Source: Solimonas sp. SE-A11
GTDB lineage: Bacteria > Pseudomonadota > Gammaproteobacteria > Nevskiales > Nevskiaceae
NCBI RefSeq assembly: GCF_030345715.1
Contig: NZ_JAUASX010000001.1
Coordinates: 124,001-188,000, forward strand
DNA length: 64,000 bases
Direction of reading: 5' to 3'
This document shows positions 8,606-20,353 of this stretch, in pieces. The notes below the pieces were generated by a model. The model was given only the letters and a program-made list of their open reading frames with translations. It made no database searches and had not been told where the DNA came from. A program made the position numbers and the translations under genes. Each line of letters starts with the position of its first letter. The stretch's first letter is position 1.

Positions 8606-9344
8606 GGCTGTATTCCAGCAACTGCAGCGGCAGTTCGCCGCGCACCTGCGCGATCCTCAGGCCCATGCCGCGCCGGCCGGCATCGAGGATCGGCGCCTGC
8701 AGATCTACCGCGAGCTGTTCTACAACAACGTCGAGGACTGCCTGGCCGGCGCCTTCCCGGTGTTGCGCGCCATCACGCCGGATGACGCCTGGCATGCGCG
8801 CGTGCGCGACTTCTACGCGCGCCACCGCAGCGAGTCACCGCAGTTCCACCAGATCGCCGCGGAATTCCTGCGCTACCTGGAAGAGGAGCGCGGCGAGCAT
8901 CCCGACGATCCCCCGTTCCTGCGCGAGCTGGCGCACTACGAGTGGGTGGAGCTGGCGCTGGACGTGGCGGAGGAATCGCTCGATGCGCCGCAGGGCGCCG
9001 GAGCCGATGGGCTTGAGGCGGTGCCGCGGCTGTCGCCGCTGGCCTGGTCCCTGGCCTATGAGTGGCCGGTGCACCGGATTTCGGCGGACTTCCAGCCGGA
9101 GCAGCCGCCGGAGCAGCCGACCTATGTGCTGGTGTGGCGCAATCGTGCCGACCAGGTGCGCTTCATGGAGACCAACGCCGTCACTGCGCGCCTGTTGCAA
9201 CTGATCGAGGAGCAGCCGGGGGTTGCGGGGCGTGAGCTGCTGCTGCAACTGGCCGCCGAGATGGGGCATCCGCAGCCGGAGGCGGTGGTGGAGCAGGGCG
9301 CGGACATCTTGCGCGACCTGCGCGAGCGGGAAGTGCTGCTCTGA
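8598..9344 (+). CDS. DUF2063 partner protein of the MNIO enzyme (HvfC/BufC-like)
   Basis: A 248-residue protein. The N-terminal half matches the DUF2063 DNA-binding-like fold (RLQIYRELFYNNVEDCLAGAFPVLRAI near residues 32-58). The C-terminal part resembles the second domain of these partner proteins, which bind the precursor and present it to the MNIO enzyme. Gene order DoxX, precursor, MNIO, partner matches the Hvf layout apart from the position of DoxX. It is the last gene of the operon; a strong hairpin lies at 9450-9475. Confidence 0.85.
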   Translation: MAEAVFQQLQRQFAAHLRDPQAHAAPAGIEDRRLQIYRELFYNNVEDCLAGAFPVLRAITPDDAWHARVRDFYARHRSESPQFHQIAAEFLRYLEEERGEHPDDPPFLRELAHYEWVELALDVAEESLDAPQGAGADGLEAVPRLSPLAWSLAYEWPVHRISADFQPEQPPEQPTYVLVWRNRADQVRFMETNAVTARLLQLIEEQPGVAGRELLLQLAAEMGHPQPEAVVEQGADILRDLREREVLL

Positions 9345-9449
9345 GTGAGGCCGCCGAATGGTGAGGAGGTGTTCCTGGCTTTTCAGAAACCCTCTCTCTC
9401 GGCAATTGCTCCTGCATGGCCCTACCCCGGGCATCCATGCCCTCGCCGG

Positions 9450-9475
9450 CCTCTCTCCCGCATGCGGGAGAGAGG
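9450..9475. repeat. Intergenic 12-bp perfect hairpin (REP-like)
   Basis: CCTCTCTCCCGC and GCGGGAGAGAGG form a perfect 12-bp stem around AT. It lies between the convergent DUF2063 and patatin genes. There is no T-run on either strand, so it is more likely a dispersed REP-type element or a 3'-end stabiliser than an intrinsic terminator. Confidence 0.6.
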
Positions 9476-9486
9476 AGAAGGGGGTA

Positions 9487-11256
9487 TCAGCTCTTCAGCA
9501 GCTGTTCCCGCACGGCAGTCAGCTTCTCCAGGGCGTGCTGGTAGCCGCGCTCCACCACCTGGTCCAGCTTCTTCCAGTCGAACAGCGCCACGCCGCTGAC
9601 GGGCATGCGCACATAGGCGTCGGCGCGCGCGGCGCGCTGGGCGGTGCCGCTTTCGCTGGTCAGGGTGGCGGTGCGGAAGACGATGGCGAACAGGCCCGGG
9701 CGCTCGTCCTCCTTCTTGAACTTGAACAGCGCCTCCGGGTCCGGCCCGACCACGCCGGGTGCGGAGATGCCGCCCTCGGTGCTGACGTCGGAGGCGACGA
9801 TGGGGCCACGGCCCCAGGCCTGCATTACGTCGGTGGGCAGGCTGTTGATCACCGAGCCGTCGGCCAACAGGTCGCCGTTCCAGGCCACCGGCGGTGCCAC
9901 GCCGGGCACGCACATGCTGGTGGCCACCCACAGGTGCAGGGGGCCCTGGTCGTGCACCATGGCACGGCCGCGCGTCAGGTTGGTGCTGACGCAGAAGTAG
10001 GGCGTGCGCAGCGCCTCGATGCGGCGCTCCTCGAACAGCTCGTGCAGGCGCTTGGAGAACTTGCGCCCGCGGATCAGGGCCACGCTGGGGAACAGGTAGT
10101 CGTTGAGGTAGTTGTGATGCACGAAGGTCTCGCGGGCGACGTGCAGCATCTCCTCGTGCGTGTACCCGCAGGCGGTCAGCGCGGCGAAGAAGGCGCCCAT
10201 GCTGGAGCCGCCGGTGGCGTCGATCGGGATGTCCAGCTCGCGCAGCGCGCGGATCAGGCCGATGTGCGCGAAGCCGCGGGCGCCGCCGCCGCCCAGCACC
10301 ACGCCCACGCCGCGGCCGCTGAGCTGGCGTGCCAGCGACTCGTAGTCGGAGCGGCTGCCGGGGCGCAGGTAGTAGTGGGCGCGGGCCTTGCACAGCTCGC
10401 GCCACTTGAGGATGTGCTCCGGATCGATGCCTTCGGGGCGGATCATCACGATCTCCACCGGGGCGCGCGTGCCGCTCTGGCGCAACTCGTCGAGCATTGC
10501 GCTGAGCTGCGGGTAGGAGCGGCTGGTGACCACCATCAGCACGCGGTCGGCCTGGCGCATGCAGCGCTGCGCCCAGGCGTCGGCGTCGCGGTTGGCGAGA
10601 TAGACCAGGTAGCGCTGCTCGCATTCGATGCGATCGAGGAATTCCAGCAGGCGTCCGTTGATGCTCGGGTCCTGCGACAGCGTTGCGCCCGGACCCAGCT
10701 CGCTGTCGCAGAGCACCGAGTCCACCAGGCGCACCGGGTAGTGCGCCGACAGCGCATCGCGCAGGCCGGCGGCCACCGCCGCCGCGTCGGCGTCGCCCAC
10801 GGCCGGCACCACGGCGAAGCTGCGCACGCTGCGCGCCGCCGCGAGTTGCTGCGAGTGCTGGTTCTGGCGCAGGCGGTGGATGATGACGCGCGTGATCTCG
10901 ATCATCGCGCCCGGGTAGTTCTCGATCACCGCGTAGAGGTCTTCGCGCGGGATGCGCAGCAGGATGCTGTCGCGCACCGCGTAGACCGAGACGCTGCGGG
11001 TTTCGCCGGAGATCACGCCGATCTCGCCGATCGGCTCGTGGTGGCCGATGTCGCCCAGCACCGAGCCGTCCTTGTTTACCGCACGCAGGCGGCCGGTGCT
11101 GACGATGTAGACCGAGTCCGCCGCCTCGCCCGCCTCGAACAGCGCGCTGCCGCTGCGGATGCCCAGCAGCTCGGTATGGGCGGACAGCGCATCCAGTGCC
11201 TCGGGCTGCAGCCGCGAGAACAAGGGTGTCTGCGCCAGGATGGTCCGGGTATCCAT
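9487..11256 (-). CDS. Patatin-like phospholipase with cyclic-nucleotide-binding domain (NTE type)
   Basis: A 589-residue protein. Residues 12-130 form a cNMP-binding beta roll (SALFEAGEAADSVYIV; PIGEIGVISGETRSVSV). About 140-290 is the linker domain found in bacterial NTE-like proteins. The patatin domain starts near 315 with the oxyanion loop GGGGARGFAHIG, nucleophile GGSSMG and catalytic Asp in DGSVIN. It should hydrolyse phospholipids or lysophospholipids with a Ser-Asp dyad, possibly gated by a cyclic nucleotide. The N-terminal residues are hydrophilic, so it is cytoplasmic or peripheral. Divergent from the YdbH-like gene. Confidence 0.88.
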   Translation of the reverse strand: MDTRTILAQTPLFSRLQPEALDALSAHTELLGIRSGSALFEAGEAADSVYIVSTGRLRAVNKDGSVLGDIGHHEPIGEIGVISGETRSVSVYAVRDSILLRIPREDLYAVIENYPGAMIEITRVIIHRLRQNQHSQQLAAARSVRSFAVVPAVGDADAAAVAAGLRDALSAHYPVRLVDSVLCDSELGPGATLSQDPSINGRLLEFLDRIECEQRYLVYLANRDADAWAQRCMRQADRVLMVVTSRSYPQLSAMLDELRQSGTRAPVEIVMIRPEGIDPEHILKWRELCKARAHYYLRPGSRSDYESLARQLSGRGVGVVLGGGGARGFAHIGLIRALRELDIPIDATGGSSMGAFFAALTACGYTHEEMLHVARETFVHHNYLNDYLFPSVALIRGRKFSKRLHELFEERRIEALRTPYFCVSTNLTRGRAMVHDQGPLHLWVATSMCVPGVAPPVAWNGDLLADGSVINSLPTDVMQAWGRGPIVASDVSTEGGISAPGVVGPDPEALFKFKKEDERPGLFAIVFRTATLTSESGTAQRAARADAYVRMPVSGVALFDWKKLDQVVERGYQHALEKLTAVREQLLKS

Positions 11257-11347
11257 CGCTCCCCATGTATTTTCTCGGCAGTCTATCGCTAACGACTGCC
11301 GCCCGGTGTGGTCGAAATCACTTCCGCCCGCGTGACATCATCCCGCC

Positions 11348-13177
11348 ATGCGCCTGTGCCGGCCCACGCTCCTGCTGCTGTTTCCGCTGCTCTGGTCCGC
11401 CGGTGCGGCTGCCGCCGAGTTGAGCCTGGGCATCGGCCGCATCGAGGCCCCGGGCTGGAAGGCCGAGGGCGTGCAGGCCCGGATGGACGCGGCCGGGCGA
11501 GTGTCGGCCCGTGTCGCCCGTGCCGAGGCCGCCGCCCTGCCGGCGCCGCTGCAGAAGCTGGAGGCCTCCTGCCGCATCGCCCCGGGCGAGGGTGGGGGGC
11601 TGGCCTGCCGCGAGGGGCGCCTGGCGCTGTCCTCGGCCAAGCTCGGCCGCCTGCAGGGCCGCTTCGCCGTCAGCATGCGTGGCGCCGACGACTGGCAACT
11701 GCTGCTGCCGGAGTTGCAGGGCGAGATCAGCGGCCAGGACAGTGCCGAGCGCTTCATCGCGGAAAAGCTGGCCTTTGCGCTCGACGCGGACCTGCGCCGC
11801 CAGGGCGGGCGCCTGCGGGGCCGCACAGGCCTGCGCCTGCTGTCCGGCCAGGGCTATGCCGACCCCATCTACGCCGATTTCTCCACCCATCCGCTGCAGC
11901 TTCAGGCCCAGTGGAGCCTGGATACGGCCGCCAGCCACTTGGACCTGGAGGGCCTGCAACTGGAACAGCCCGGCGTCGGCCGCCTGGGCCTGAGCGGGCA
12001 GTGGCGACTGAAGCAGGGCCGCGCCGGTCTCGACGCGGTGGCCGACATCGGCACCCTGGAGTTGGCGCCGGCGGCCGAGCTCTATGCCAAACCTTTCCTG
12101 GCGGGCTCGCGCATAGCCGACGTCAGCGCCCGTGGCCAGTTGCGCGGGCGTATCCAGCTGCAGGCCGGCGCGCCGCGCTCGGTGGCGCTGGAGCTACAGG
12201 ACGCGGGGGTCACCCTGACCCGGCTGGGCCTGGGCGCCGACGGGCTCAGCGGTAGCCTGGGCTGGGCGGCGGAGTCCGGGGCCGCGCCGCCCGCCACCCT
12301 GCGCTGGCAAGCCCTGCGCGTTGGCAAGCTGGAGAGCGCGCCGGGCCAGATGCACTACCAGGCCGGCGCTCGCGATTTCCGGCTGACCGCGCCGCTGCGC
12401 CTGGGGCTGCTCGATGGCGCGGTCAACGTCCGCCAGCTGGACCTGCGCCGCGCCGGCCAGCCCGGCATGTCCGCCGCCCTGGATGCCGACATCGAACCCA
12501 TCGAGCTGGCGCGCCTGTGCCGCGCCTTCGGCTGGCCCGAGTTCAGCGGCACCCTGTCCGGGCGCATCCCCGGCGTGAAGCTGGAGAACGACCTGCTGTC
12601 GCTGGACGGCGCGCTGACCGCCCGGGCCTTCGACGGCGACATCCGTATCGGCGACCTGCGCGTGATCCAGCCCTTCGGCGTGCTGCCGCGCGTGGCGGCG
12701 GACATCCGCCTGCGCAACCTCGACCTGCAGCAGGTCACCAGCGCCTTCTCCTTCGGCCGTATCGAGGGCCGCCTCAACGGTGACGTCAGCGGCCTGCGCC
12801 TGCTGGGCTGGCGCCCGGTGGCGATGGATACGCGCCTCTACACGCCACCGGACGACCGCTCGCGCCACCGCATCTCGCAGCGCGCCATCGACAGCATCTC
12901 CCGTGCTGGCGGCGGACCCGCCGGGCTGCTGCAGCGCACCGCCCTGCGCGTGTTCGACGACTTTGCCTACGACCGCATCGCCTGGAGCTGCCGCCTGGAC
13001 AACGGCATCTGCATCATGGACGGCCTGGAGCCGGCGAAGAACGGCGGCTACGTGCTGGTGAAGGGCCGCCTGCTGCCGCGCATCGACGTGGTGGGCTTCT
13101 CGCGGCGGGTCGGCTGGGACACCTTCCTGGCGCAGCTCAAGGCCGCCATGGCTGCCGAGAAGGCCGAAGTGAGATAA
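11348..13177 (+). CDS. ydbH: YdbH-like (AsmA superfamily) intermembrane phospholipid transport protein
   Basis: A 609-residue protein with a short hydrophobic N-terminus (LLLLFPLLWSAGAAAAE) and a long beta-rich body, consistent with a periplasm-spanning groove. The C-terminal 200 residues hold the conserved part: ALDADIEPIELARLC, FSGTLSGRIPGV and the final segment with DDFAYDRIAWSCRLDNGIC. E. coli YdbH is larger (879 residues), so this is a shorter form. The next gene encodes a YdbL/DUF1318 protein whose N-terminus resembles YnbE, as in the E. coli ydbH-ynbE-ydbL operon. That operon is one of three redundant AsmA-like systems moving phospholipids between membranes. Confidence 0.75.
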   Translation: MRLCRPTLLLLFPLLWSAGAAAAELSLGIGRIEAPGWKAEGVQARMDAAGRVSARVARAEAAALPAPLQKLEASCRIAPGEGGGLACREGRLALSSAKLGRLQGRFAVSMRGADDWQLLLPELQGEISGQDSAERFIAEKLAFALDADLRRQGGRLRGRTGLRLLSGQGYADPIYADFSTHPLQLQAQWSLDTAASHLDLEGLQLEQPGVGRLGLSGQWRLKQGRAGLDAVADIGTLELAPAAELYAKPFLAGSRIADVSARGQLRGRIQLQAGAPRSVALELQDAGVTLTRLGLGADGLSGSLGWAAESGAAPPATLRWQALRVGKLESAPGQMHYQAGARDFRLTAPLRLGLLDGAVNVRQLDLRRAGQPGMSAALDADIEPIELARLCRAFGWPEFSGTLSGRIPGVKLENDLLSLDGALTARAFDGDIRIGDLRVIQPFGVLPRVAADIRLRNLDLQQVTSAFSFGRIEGRLNGDVSGLRLLGWRPVAMDTRLYTPPDDRSRHRISQRAIDSISRAGGGPAGLLQRTALRVFDDFAYDRIAWSCRLDNGICIMDGLEPAKNGGYVLVKGRLLPRIDVVGFSRRVGWDTFLAQLKAAMAAEKAEVR

Positions 13178-13261
13178 GCGGGCCCTGCGTCACAAAGCTT
13201 CATCACCGGTTCAGTGCCCCGATCTATACTTCGCGCAAACGACACCCCTAGGAGACGTCAC

Positions 13262-13852
13262 ATGACCCGCTGGCTTTCCGCGACCCTGGCCACCGCTGCC
13301 CTCAGCCTCGCCGCCTGCGTCACCATCAACGTCTACTTCCCCGCCGCCGCAGCCGAGAAGGCTGCCGACCGCATCATCGACGACGTCTGGGGCCAGCAGC
13401 CGGGCGCCCCGGCACCGGCCTCGGTACCCTCGCCGACCTCCAGCCGGGACCTGCAGCGCCTGCTGGTGGGCCTGCTGGACCTGGTGATCCCCCCCGCCGC
13501 CGCGCAGGAGCCGAACATCGACGCCTCCTCGCCCGAGGTCACGCACCTCAAGGCACAGATGGAGAACCGCTTTGCCGAGCTCAAGCCGCTGCTGGATTCC
13601 GGCGGCATCGGCCTGACCAACGACGGCCTGCTGGCCGTGCGCGAGGTGCCGCTGGCGCAGCGCACCGCGGCGCGCAACCTGGTGGGCAACGAGAACGCCG
13701 ACCGCACCGCGCTGTACCGCGAGATCGCCACCGCCAACAAGCAGCCGCAGTGGGAGAAGGACATCCGTGCCGTGTTCGCCCAGCGCTGGATCGCCAAGGC
13801 CGCGCCGGGCTGGTGGTACCAGGATGCGAATGGGGCCTGGAAGCAGCGCTGA
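13262..13852 (+). CDS. YdbL/DUF1318-family lipoprotein with YnbE-like N-terminus
   Basis: A 196-residue protein. The N-terminus is a lipoprotein signal with lipobox LAAC (Cys19) followed by VTINVYFPAAAAEKAADRI, a stretch typical of YnbE/DUF1318 proteins. Residues 95-196 match the YdbL domain (GIGLTNDGLLAVRE; QPQWEKDIRAVFAQRW; GWWYQD). In E. coli YnbE docks on the C-terminus of YdbH and YdbL modulates the pair; here lipid anchor and YdbL domain are in one polypeptide. TATACT at 13225-13230 could be a -10 box for its own promoter. A terminator follows at 13861. Confidence 0.8.
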   Translation: MTRWLSATLATAALSLAACVTINVYFPAAAAEKAADRIIDDVWGQQPGAPAPASVPSPTSSRDLQRLLVGLLDLVIPPAAAQEPNIDASSPEVTHLKAQMENRFAELKPLLDSGGIGLTNDGLLAVREVPLAQRTAARNLVGNENADRTALYREIATANKQPQWEKDIRAVFAQRWIAKAAPGWWYQDANGAWKQR

Positions 13853-13860
13853 GGCTGCAA

Positions 13861-13896
13861 CACGAAAAAGGCCGCCCTCGGGCGGCCTTTTTCGTG
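13861..13896. terminator. Bidirectional intrinsic terminator
   Basis: A 16-bp stem (outer arms CACGAAAAAGG / CCTTTTTCGTG, inner GCCGCC/GGCGGC) around the loop CTCG. T5 follows the GC stem on both strands. It ends the ydbH/ydbL transcript. Confidence 0.9.
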
Positions 13897-13936
13897 AGCG
13901 CTGGCCAGCGGGCCGTCCATCCCAGGCATCGCGGTG

Positions 13937-14058
13937 CCTCGATTCGCCCTGTGGCTACTCGGCGTGAACGGGTGGGTTGAAGCTTTGCCAGGCAAAGCTG
14001 GCGGTGGGAGACGAGATGCAAACGACCAGGCTGCGAGAGATCGCGGCCCGGTCGTTTG
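13937..14058. repeat. Cluster of intergenic palindromes and a dispersed repeat
   Basis: This 220-bp gap holds three elements. At 13937-13975 a CTCGAT...ACTCGGCGTGAACGGGT sequence resembles one at 28005-28045. At 13981-13999 AGCTTTGCC-A-GGCAAAGCT is a perfect palindrome. At 14019-14058 a long hairpin has 9-bp arms CAAACGACC/GGTCGTTTG and an inner 7-bp stem capped by GAGA, a GNRA loop. The last one sits just downstream of the POT transporter stop and may protect its mRNA end. Confidence 0.5.
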
Positions 14059-14076
14059 TGGGTTGAGGGCGGGGAA

Positions 14077-15549
<1,473 letters not shown>

Positions 15550-15570
15550 CGTGGCGGGTTCCCCTGTGGT

Positions 15571-17289
15571 TTATTCGTGAGGCAGGCGCAGGCCCACGTC
15601 GGTGATGATGTCGCGGTCCATCTTGCGCACGACCAGATCGATCTCGCCCAGGCGCAGGCGGTCGCCGACCACGGCGTTGGGCAGGTACTTGGCGAAGACG
15701 CCGCGCACGTCGAGATCGGCACCGCCGGCCGGCGGCGGTACGCCGTAGGCATCGGCGATATCGGCCATCTTCGCGGTGGGATCAAGATGGAACTCGCCGA
15801 AGTAGCGCTGCTCGGCCTCGCGCACCGGACGGCGCGTGCTCTGGAAGACCTCGTCGAGCTGCGACAAGTCGCGTTCCGCGGCCACCAGGGAGACATAGTC
15901 GCCGGCCCGCAGCGTGCCCCATTCGCGATAGTTCTGCAGGCGCCCGGCGCGAGACAGCGCGATCACGCGCGAGACGTCCTGCAGCGGCAGTTCCTTATGG
16001 CGCAGGCCGATCAGGCTGCTGTCATGGCCGATGCGGTAGCTGACGATCTCGTAGCCGCGCTGGCCGGGCAGGTCGAACTCGATGCGATGTACCAGGGTGG
16101 AGCTGGCCGGCATCTGCAGGCCCAGCAGGCGGGCCGCGGGCGCTACCGTCCAGCCCTGCACCAGCAGCGACACCAGCACGATGAAGAAGGCGATGTTGAA
16201 GAACAGCGCGGCGTTTTCCAGGTTGGCCAGCCAGGGGAAGGTGGCCAGCACGATCGGCACCGACCCGCGCAGGCCGACCCAGCTGATGAAGACCTGCTCA
16301 CGCGCGGGGAAGCGGAAGGGCAGCAGCGACAGCCACACCGACAGCGGGCGCGCCACCAGGATCAGCACCAGGGCGATCAGCAGGGCGGGGCCCGCCACTG
16401 GCCAGAGCTTGGACGGCGAGGCCAGCAGGCCCAGGATCACGAACATGCCGATCTGGGCCATCCAGGCGATGCCGTCGTGGAAGCGGCGGATGCTGGCGAC
16501 GGCGCGCACGCGGCGGTTGGCCATGGTGACGCCCGCCAGGTACACGGCCAGGAAGCCGCTGCCGCCGAGCACGGCGGTGACGCCGAACACCAGCAGGCCG
16601 CCGAACAGGGCCAGTAGGGGATACAGGGAGTCCGACAGTTCCAGGCGGTTGATGGCTTTCACCAGCAGCCGTCCGCCGCCGATGCCGAAGGCGGCGCCCA
16701 GGCCGCCCTGCAGCACCAGCATCCACAGGGTATCCAGGGCGCCGAAGGCCTCGGGGTCCTGCAGGTAGGCGATCAGCACCAGGGTCATCAGGATCGCCAT
16801 CGGGTCGTTGCTGCCCGACTCGATCTCCAGCACCGAGGTGACGCGCTTGTTCAGGTGGACCGCGTTGTTGTGCAGCAGGGAGAACACGGCGGCGGCGTCG
16901 GTGGAGCCGACGATGGCGCCGATCAGCAGGCCCTCGGCCCAGCCCAGGTCCAGCAGCCAGGCCGCGAAGCTGCCCACGACGCCGGCGGTGATCAGCACGC
17001 CGAGGCTGGCCAGGCTGACGGCGGGCTTCAGGCCGACGCGGAAGTCCTCCATGCGCGTGCGCATGCCGCCGTCGAACAGGATCACGGCCAGGGCCGCGGT
17101 GCCAGCCAGGTTGGCCAGGGGATAGTCGCTGAAGTGGATGTTGCCGGGCCCGTCCTCGCCGGCCAGCAGGCCGATGATCAGGAACACGAGCAGCAGCGGC
17201 ACGCCCAGGCGGGGCGTGATGACGGTGGCGAGGATGCTGGCGAGGAACAGCACCGCCGCCAACAGGATCATGTGGTTGGCGAATTCCAT
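15571..17289 (-). CDS. Potassium/proton antiporter, CPA1 family (NhaP2/CvrA-like)
   Basis: A 572-residue protein. About 390 N-terminal residues form a CPA-type transport core with FDGGMRTRM, GSTDAAAVFSLL (ion-binding Asp) and LEIESGSNDPMA. It is followed by a cytoplasmic RCK_C domain (residues 400-480) and a CorC/HlyC-type C-terminal domain ending RDIITDVGLRLPHE. This order is that of NhaP2/YcgO, which exchanges K+ (or Na+) for H+ and is gated by cytoplasmic ligands. A weak sigma-54-like sequence lies just upstream at 17321-17336. Confidence 0.9.
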   Translation of the reverse strand: MEFANHMILLAAVLFLASILATVITPRLGVPLLLVFLIIGLLAGEDGPGNIHFSDYPLANLAGTAALAVILFDGGMRTRMEDFRVGLKPAVSLASLGVLITAGVVGSFAAWLLDLGWAEGLLIGAIVGSTDAAAVFSLLHNNAVHLNKRVTSVLEIESGSNDPMAILMTLVLIAYLQDPEAFGALDTLWMLVLQGGLGAAFGIGGGRLLVKAINRLELSDSLYPLLALFGGLLVFGVTAVLGGSGFLAVYLAGVTMANRRVRAVASIRRFHDGIAWMAQIGMFVILGLLASPSKLWPVAGPALLIALVLILVARPLSVWLSLLPFRFPAREQVFISWVGLRGSVPIVLATFPWLANLENAALFFNIAFFIVLVSLLVQGWTVAPAARLLGLQMPASSTLVHRIEFDLPGQRGYEIVSYRIGHDSSLIGLRHKELPLQDVSRVIALSRAGRLQNYREWGTLRAGDYVSLVAAERDLSQLDEVFQSTRRPVREAEQRYFGEFHLDPTAKMADIADAYGVPPPAGGADLDVRGVFAKYLPNAVVGDRLRLGEIDLVVRKMDRDIITDVGLRLPHE

Positions 17290-17320
17290 GGGCTACCAAG
17301 AGTAACCGCAGAATCGGGTC

Positions 17321-17336
17321 AGCAAGAACCCTGCCG
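17321..17336 (-). promoter_or_regulatory. Weak sigma-54-like -24/-12 sequence before the antiporter gene
   Basis: On the minus strand CGGCAG-GGTTC-TTGCT keeps the GG-N10-GC frame but departs from the TGGCA consensus at two places. The predicted start would leave a leader of about 20 nt. Confidence 0.3.
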
Positions 17337-17360
17337 TGACATCGGTCAAAAAATAACCGC

Positions 17361-18614
17361 TCAGCGCAGCTGGACCTTGAACAGTTCCTTGGACCGCCGC
17401 CAGACATAGGCCACGGTCAGCAGGGTCACGCCGCTGCCGAACAGCACCGAGGGCACCACCCCCATCAGGCGGGCGGCCAGGCCGGACTCGAAGGCGCCGA
17501 GCTCGTTGGAGGAGGCCACGAAGATGCTGTTGACCGACAGCACCCGGCCGCGCAGGTGCTCGGGCGGTATGGTCTGCAGGATGGTGCCGCGGATCACCAC
17601 GCTGACGCTGTCGGCAGCCCCGACGAAGAACAGCGCGGCCAGCGACAGCCAGAGGCTGTCGGACAGGGCGAACACCAGGGTGCCCAGGCCGAAGCCGAGC
17701 ACCGACAGCAGCATGTTGCGCCAGGCGTGGTTGGTGGGCGGGTACCAGGCCAACACCAGCACCGTCAGCATCGCGCCCACCGCCGGCGCGGCGCGCAACA
17801 GGCCCAGGCCCTCGGGGCCGACCTTCAGGATGTCCTCGGCGAAGATCGGCAGGATCGCCACCACGCCGCCGAACAGCACCGAGAACATGTCCAGCGAGAT
17901 GGCGTAGAGGATGATCTTGCTCTTCCAGACGTATTGCAGGCCCTGGTGCAGCGATTGCCAGAGGGTCTCGCCTTCCTCGGGCACGGCCGCCACCGGCCTG
18001 GGCCGGATCAGGAACAGCAGCAGGAAGGCGGCGACGAACAGGGCGATGGACACCAGCAGCGCGCCGGTCAGGCCCAGGCCGGCGTAGAGGAAGCCGGCGG
18101 CCACCGGGCCGACGATGGCGCCGGCCTGCCAGAACGTGCTGGACCAGGTGGCACCGTTGGCGTAGTGCTCGCGCGGCAGCAGGAAGCCCCGGAGCGCGGA
18201 ACTGGCCGGGGAATAGAAGCCGCGGGCGAAACCCACCACCATGAACATGGCGTAGATCACCAGCAGCATGCCCCACTGCGGTAGGTGGGCCCTGGCGCCT
18301 TCATGGCTGACCACGGTCAGCACCACCGAGCCGGCGATGATCACCAGCAGGGCGTACTGCATGATGCGGCGCTTCTCGTAGCGGTCGGCGAAGTAGCCGC
18401 CGAACAGCGCCAGGGCGATGAAGGGGATGGCCTCGGCCAGGCCGATGAAGCCCAGCGTCAGCGGATCGCGTGTCAGCTTGTAGAGCTCGTAGCCCAGCGC
18501 GACCTGCTGCACCAGGATCGCCATGGTGGCGAGCAGGCCGCCGACGATCAGGTAGCGGTACTCCGGGAAGCGGAGCGCCGCATAGGGGTCGTGCCTGCCG
18601 ACGGCGGTGGACAC
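17361..18614 (-). CDS. MFS transporter (EntS-like group)
   Basis: A 417-residue protein with about 12 membrane segments. The loop 2-3 motif GGYFADRYEKRRIM is the MFS signature, and PPEHLRGRVLSVNSIF belongs to the MFS_3/EntS branch of exporters. Substrate unknown; siderophore or drug export is typical of the group. It ends 71 bp before the antiporter start and begins 13 bp after the prfC stop, so prfC and this gene are probably co-transcribed. Confidence 0.8.
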   Translation of the reverse strand: MSTAVGRHDPYAALRFPEYRYLIVGGLLATMAILVQQVALGYELYKLTRDPLTLGFIGLAEAIPFIALALFGGYFADRYEKRRIMQYALLVIIAGSVVLTVVSHEGARAHLPQWGMLLVIYAMFMVVGFARGFYSPASSALRGFLLPREHYANGATWSSTFWQAGAIVGPVAAGFLYAGLGLTGALLVSIALFVAAFLLLFLIRPRPVAAVPEEGETLWQSLHQGLQYVWKSKIILYAISLDMFSVLFGGVVAILPIFAEDILKVGPEGLGLLRAAPAVGAMLTVLVLAWYPPTNHAWRNMLLSVLGFGLGTLVFALSDSLWLSLAALFFVGAADSVSVVIRGTILQTIPPEHLRGRVLSVNSIFVASSNELGAFESGLAARLMGVVPSVLFGSGVTLLTVAYVWRRSKELFKVQLR

Positions 18615-18627
18615 CGGGTGGCTGTCC

Positions 18628-20217
<1,590 letters not shown>

Positions 20218-20239
20218 AAGGGGCGTGATTCTAAGGAAA

Positions 20240-20255
20240 GGGCACGGCCATTGCA
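20240..20255 (+). promoter_or_regulatory. Sigma-54 promoter for the membrane protein/AgmX-like operon
   Basis: GGGCAC-GGCCA-TTGCA matches the -24/-12 consensus (TGGCAC-N5-TTGCW) except for the first base, with GG-N10-GC spacing exact. The predicted start near 20266 leaves a leader of about 88 nt before the ATG at 20354. Confidence 0.6.
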
Positions 20256-20277
20256 TGCCGGGCGCCAGCCCCGAACG

Positions 20278-20336
20278 CCGGCATGGACGCCAGGGTCATC
20301 TTTTTCCGCTAGTCTCGGGCTACCGGGACGGCACCC
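20278..20336 (+). promoter_or_regulatory. Possible ANTAR-type hairpin pair in the leader (weak)
   Basis: Two short stems carry hexaloops with A at position 1 and G at position 4. One has loop ATGGAC on stem CCGGC/GCCAG with one mismatch (20278-20293); the other has loop ACGGCA on a 3-bp stem (20325-20336). The stems are short and the 31-nt linker is longer than in the four good leaders at 35-52 kb, so this is only a candidate. Confidence 0.25.
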
Positions 20337-20353
20337 ATCAGGACAGGAGACCC

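Noticed and set aside
9358-11292. 644-codon plus-strand open frame opposite the patatin gene
   Set aside because: The minus-strand protein has all catalytic motifs; the plus frame is an antisense shadow.
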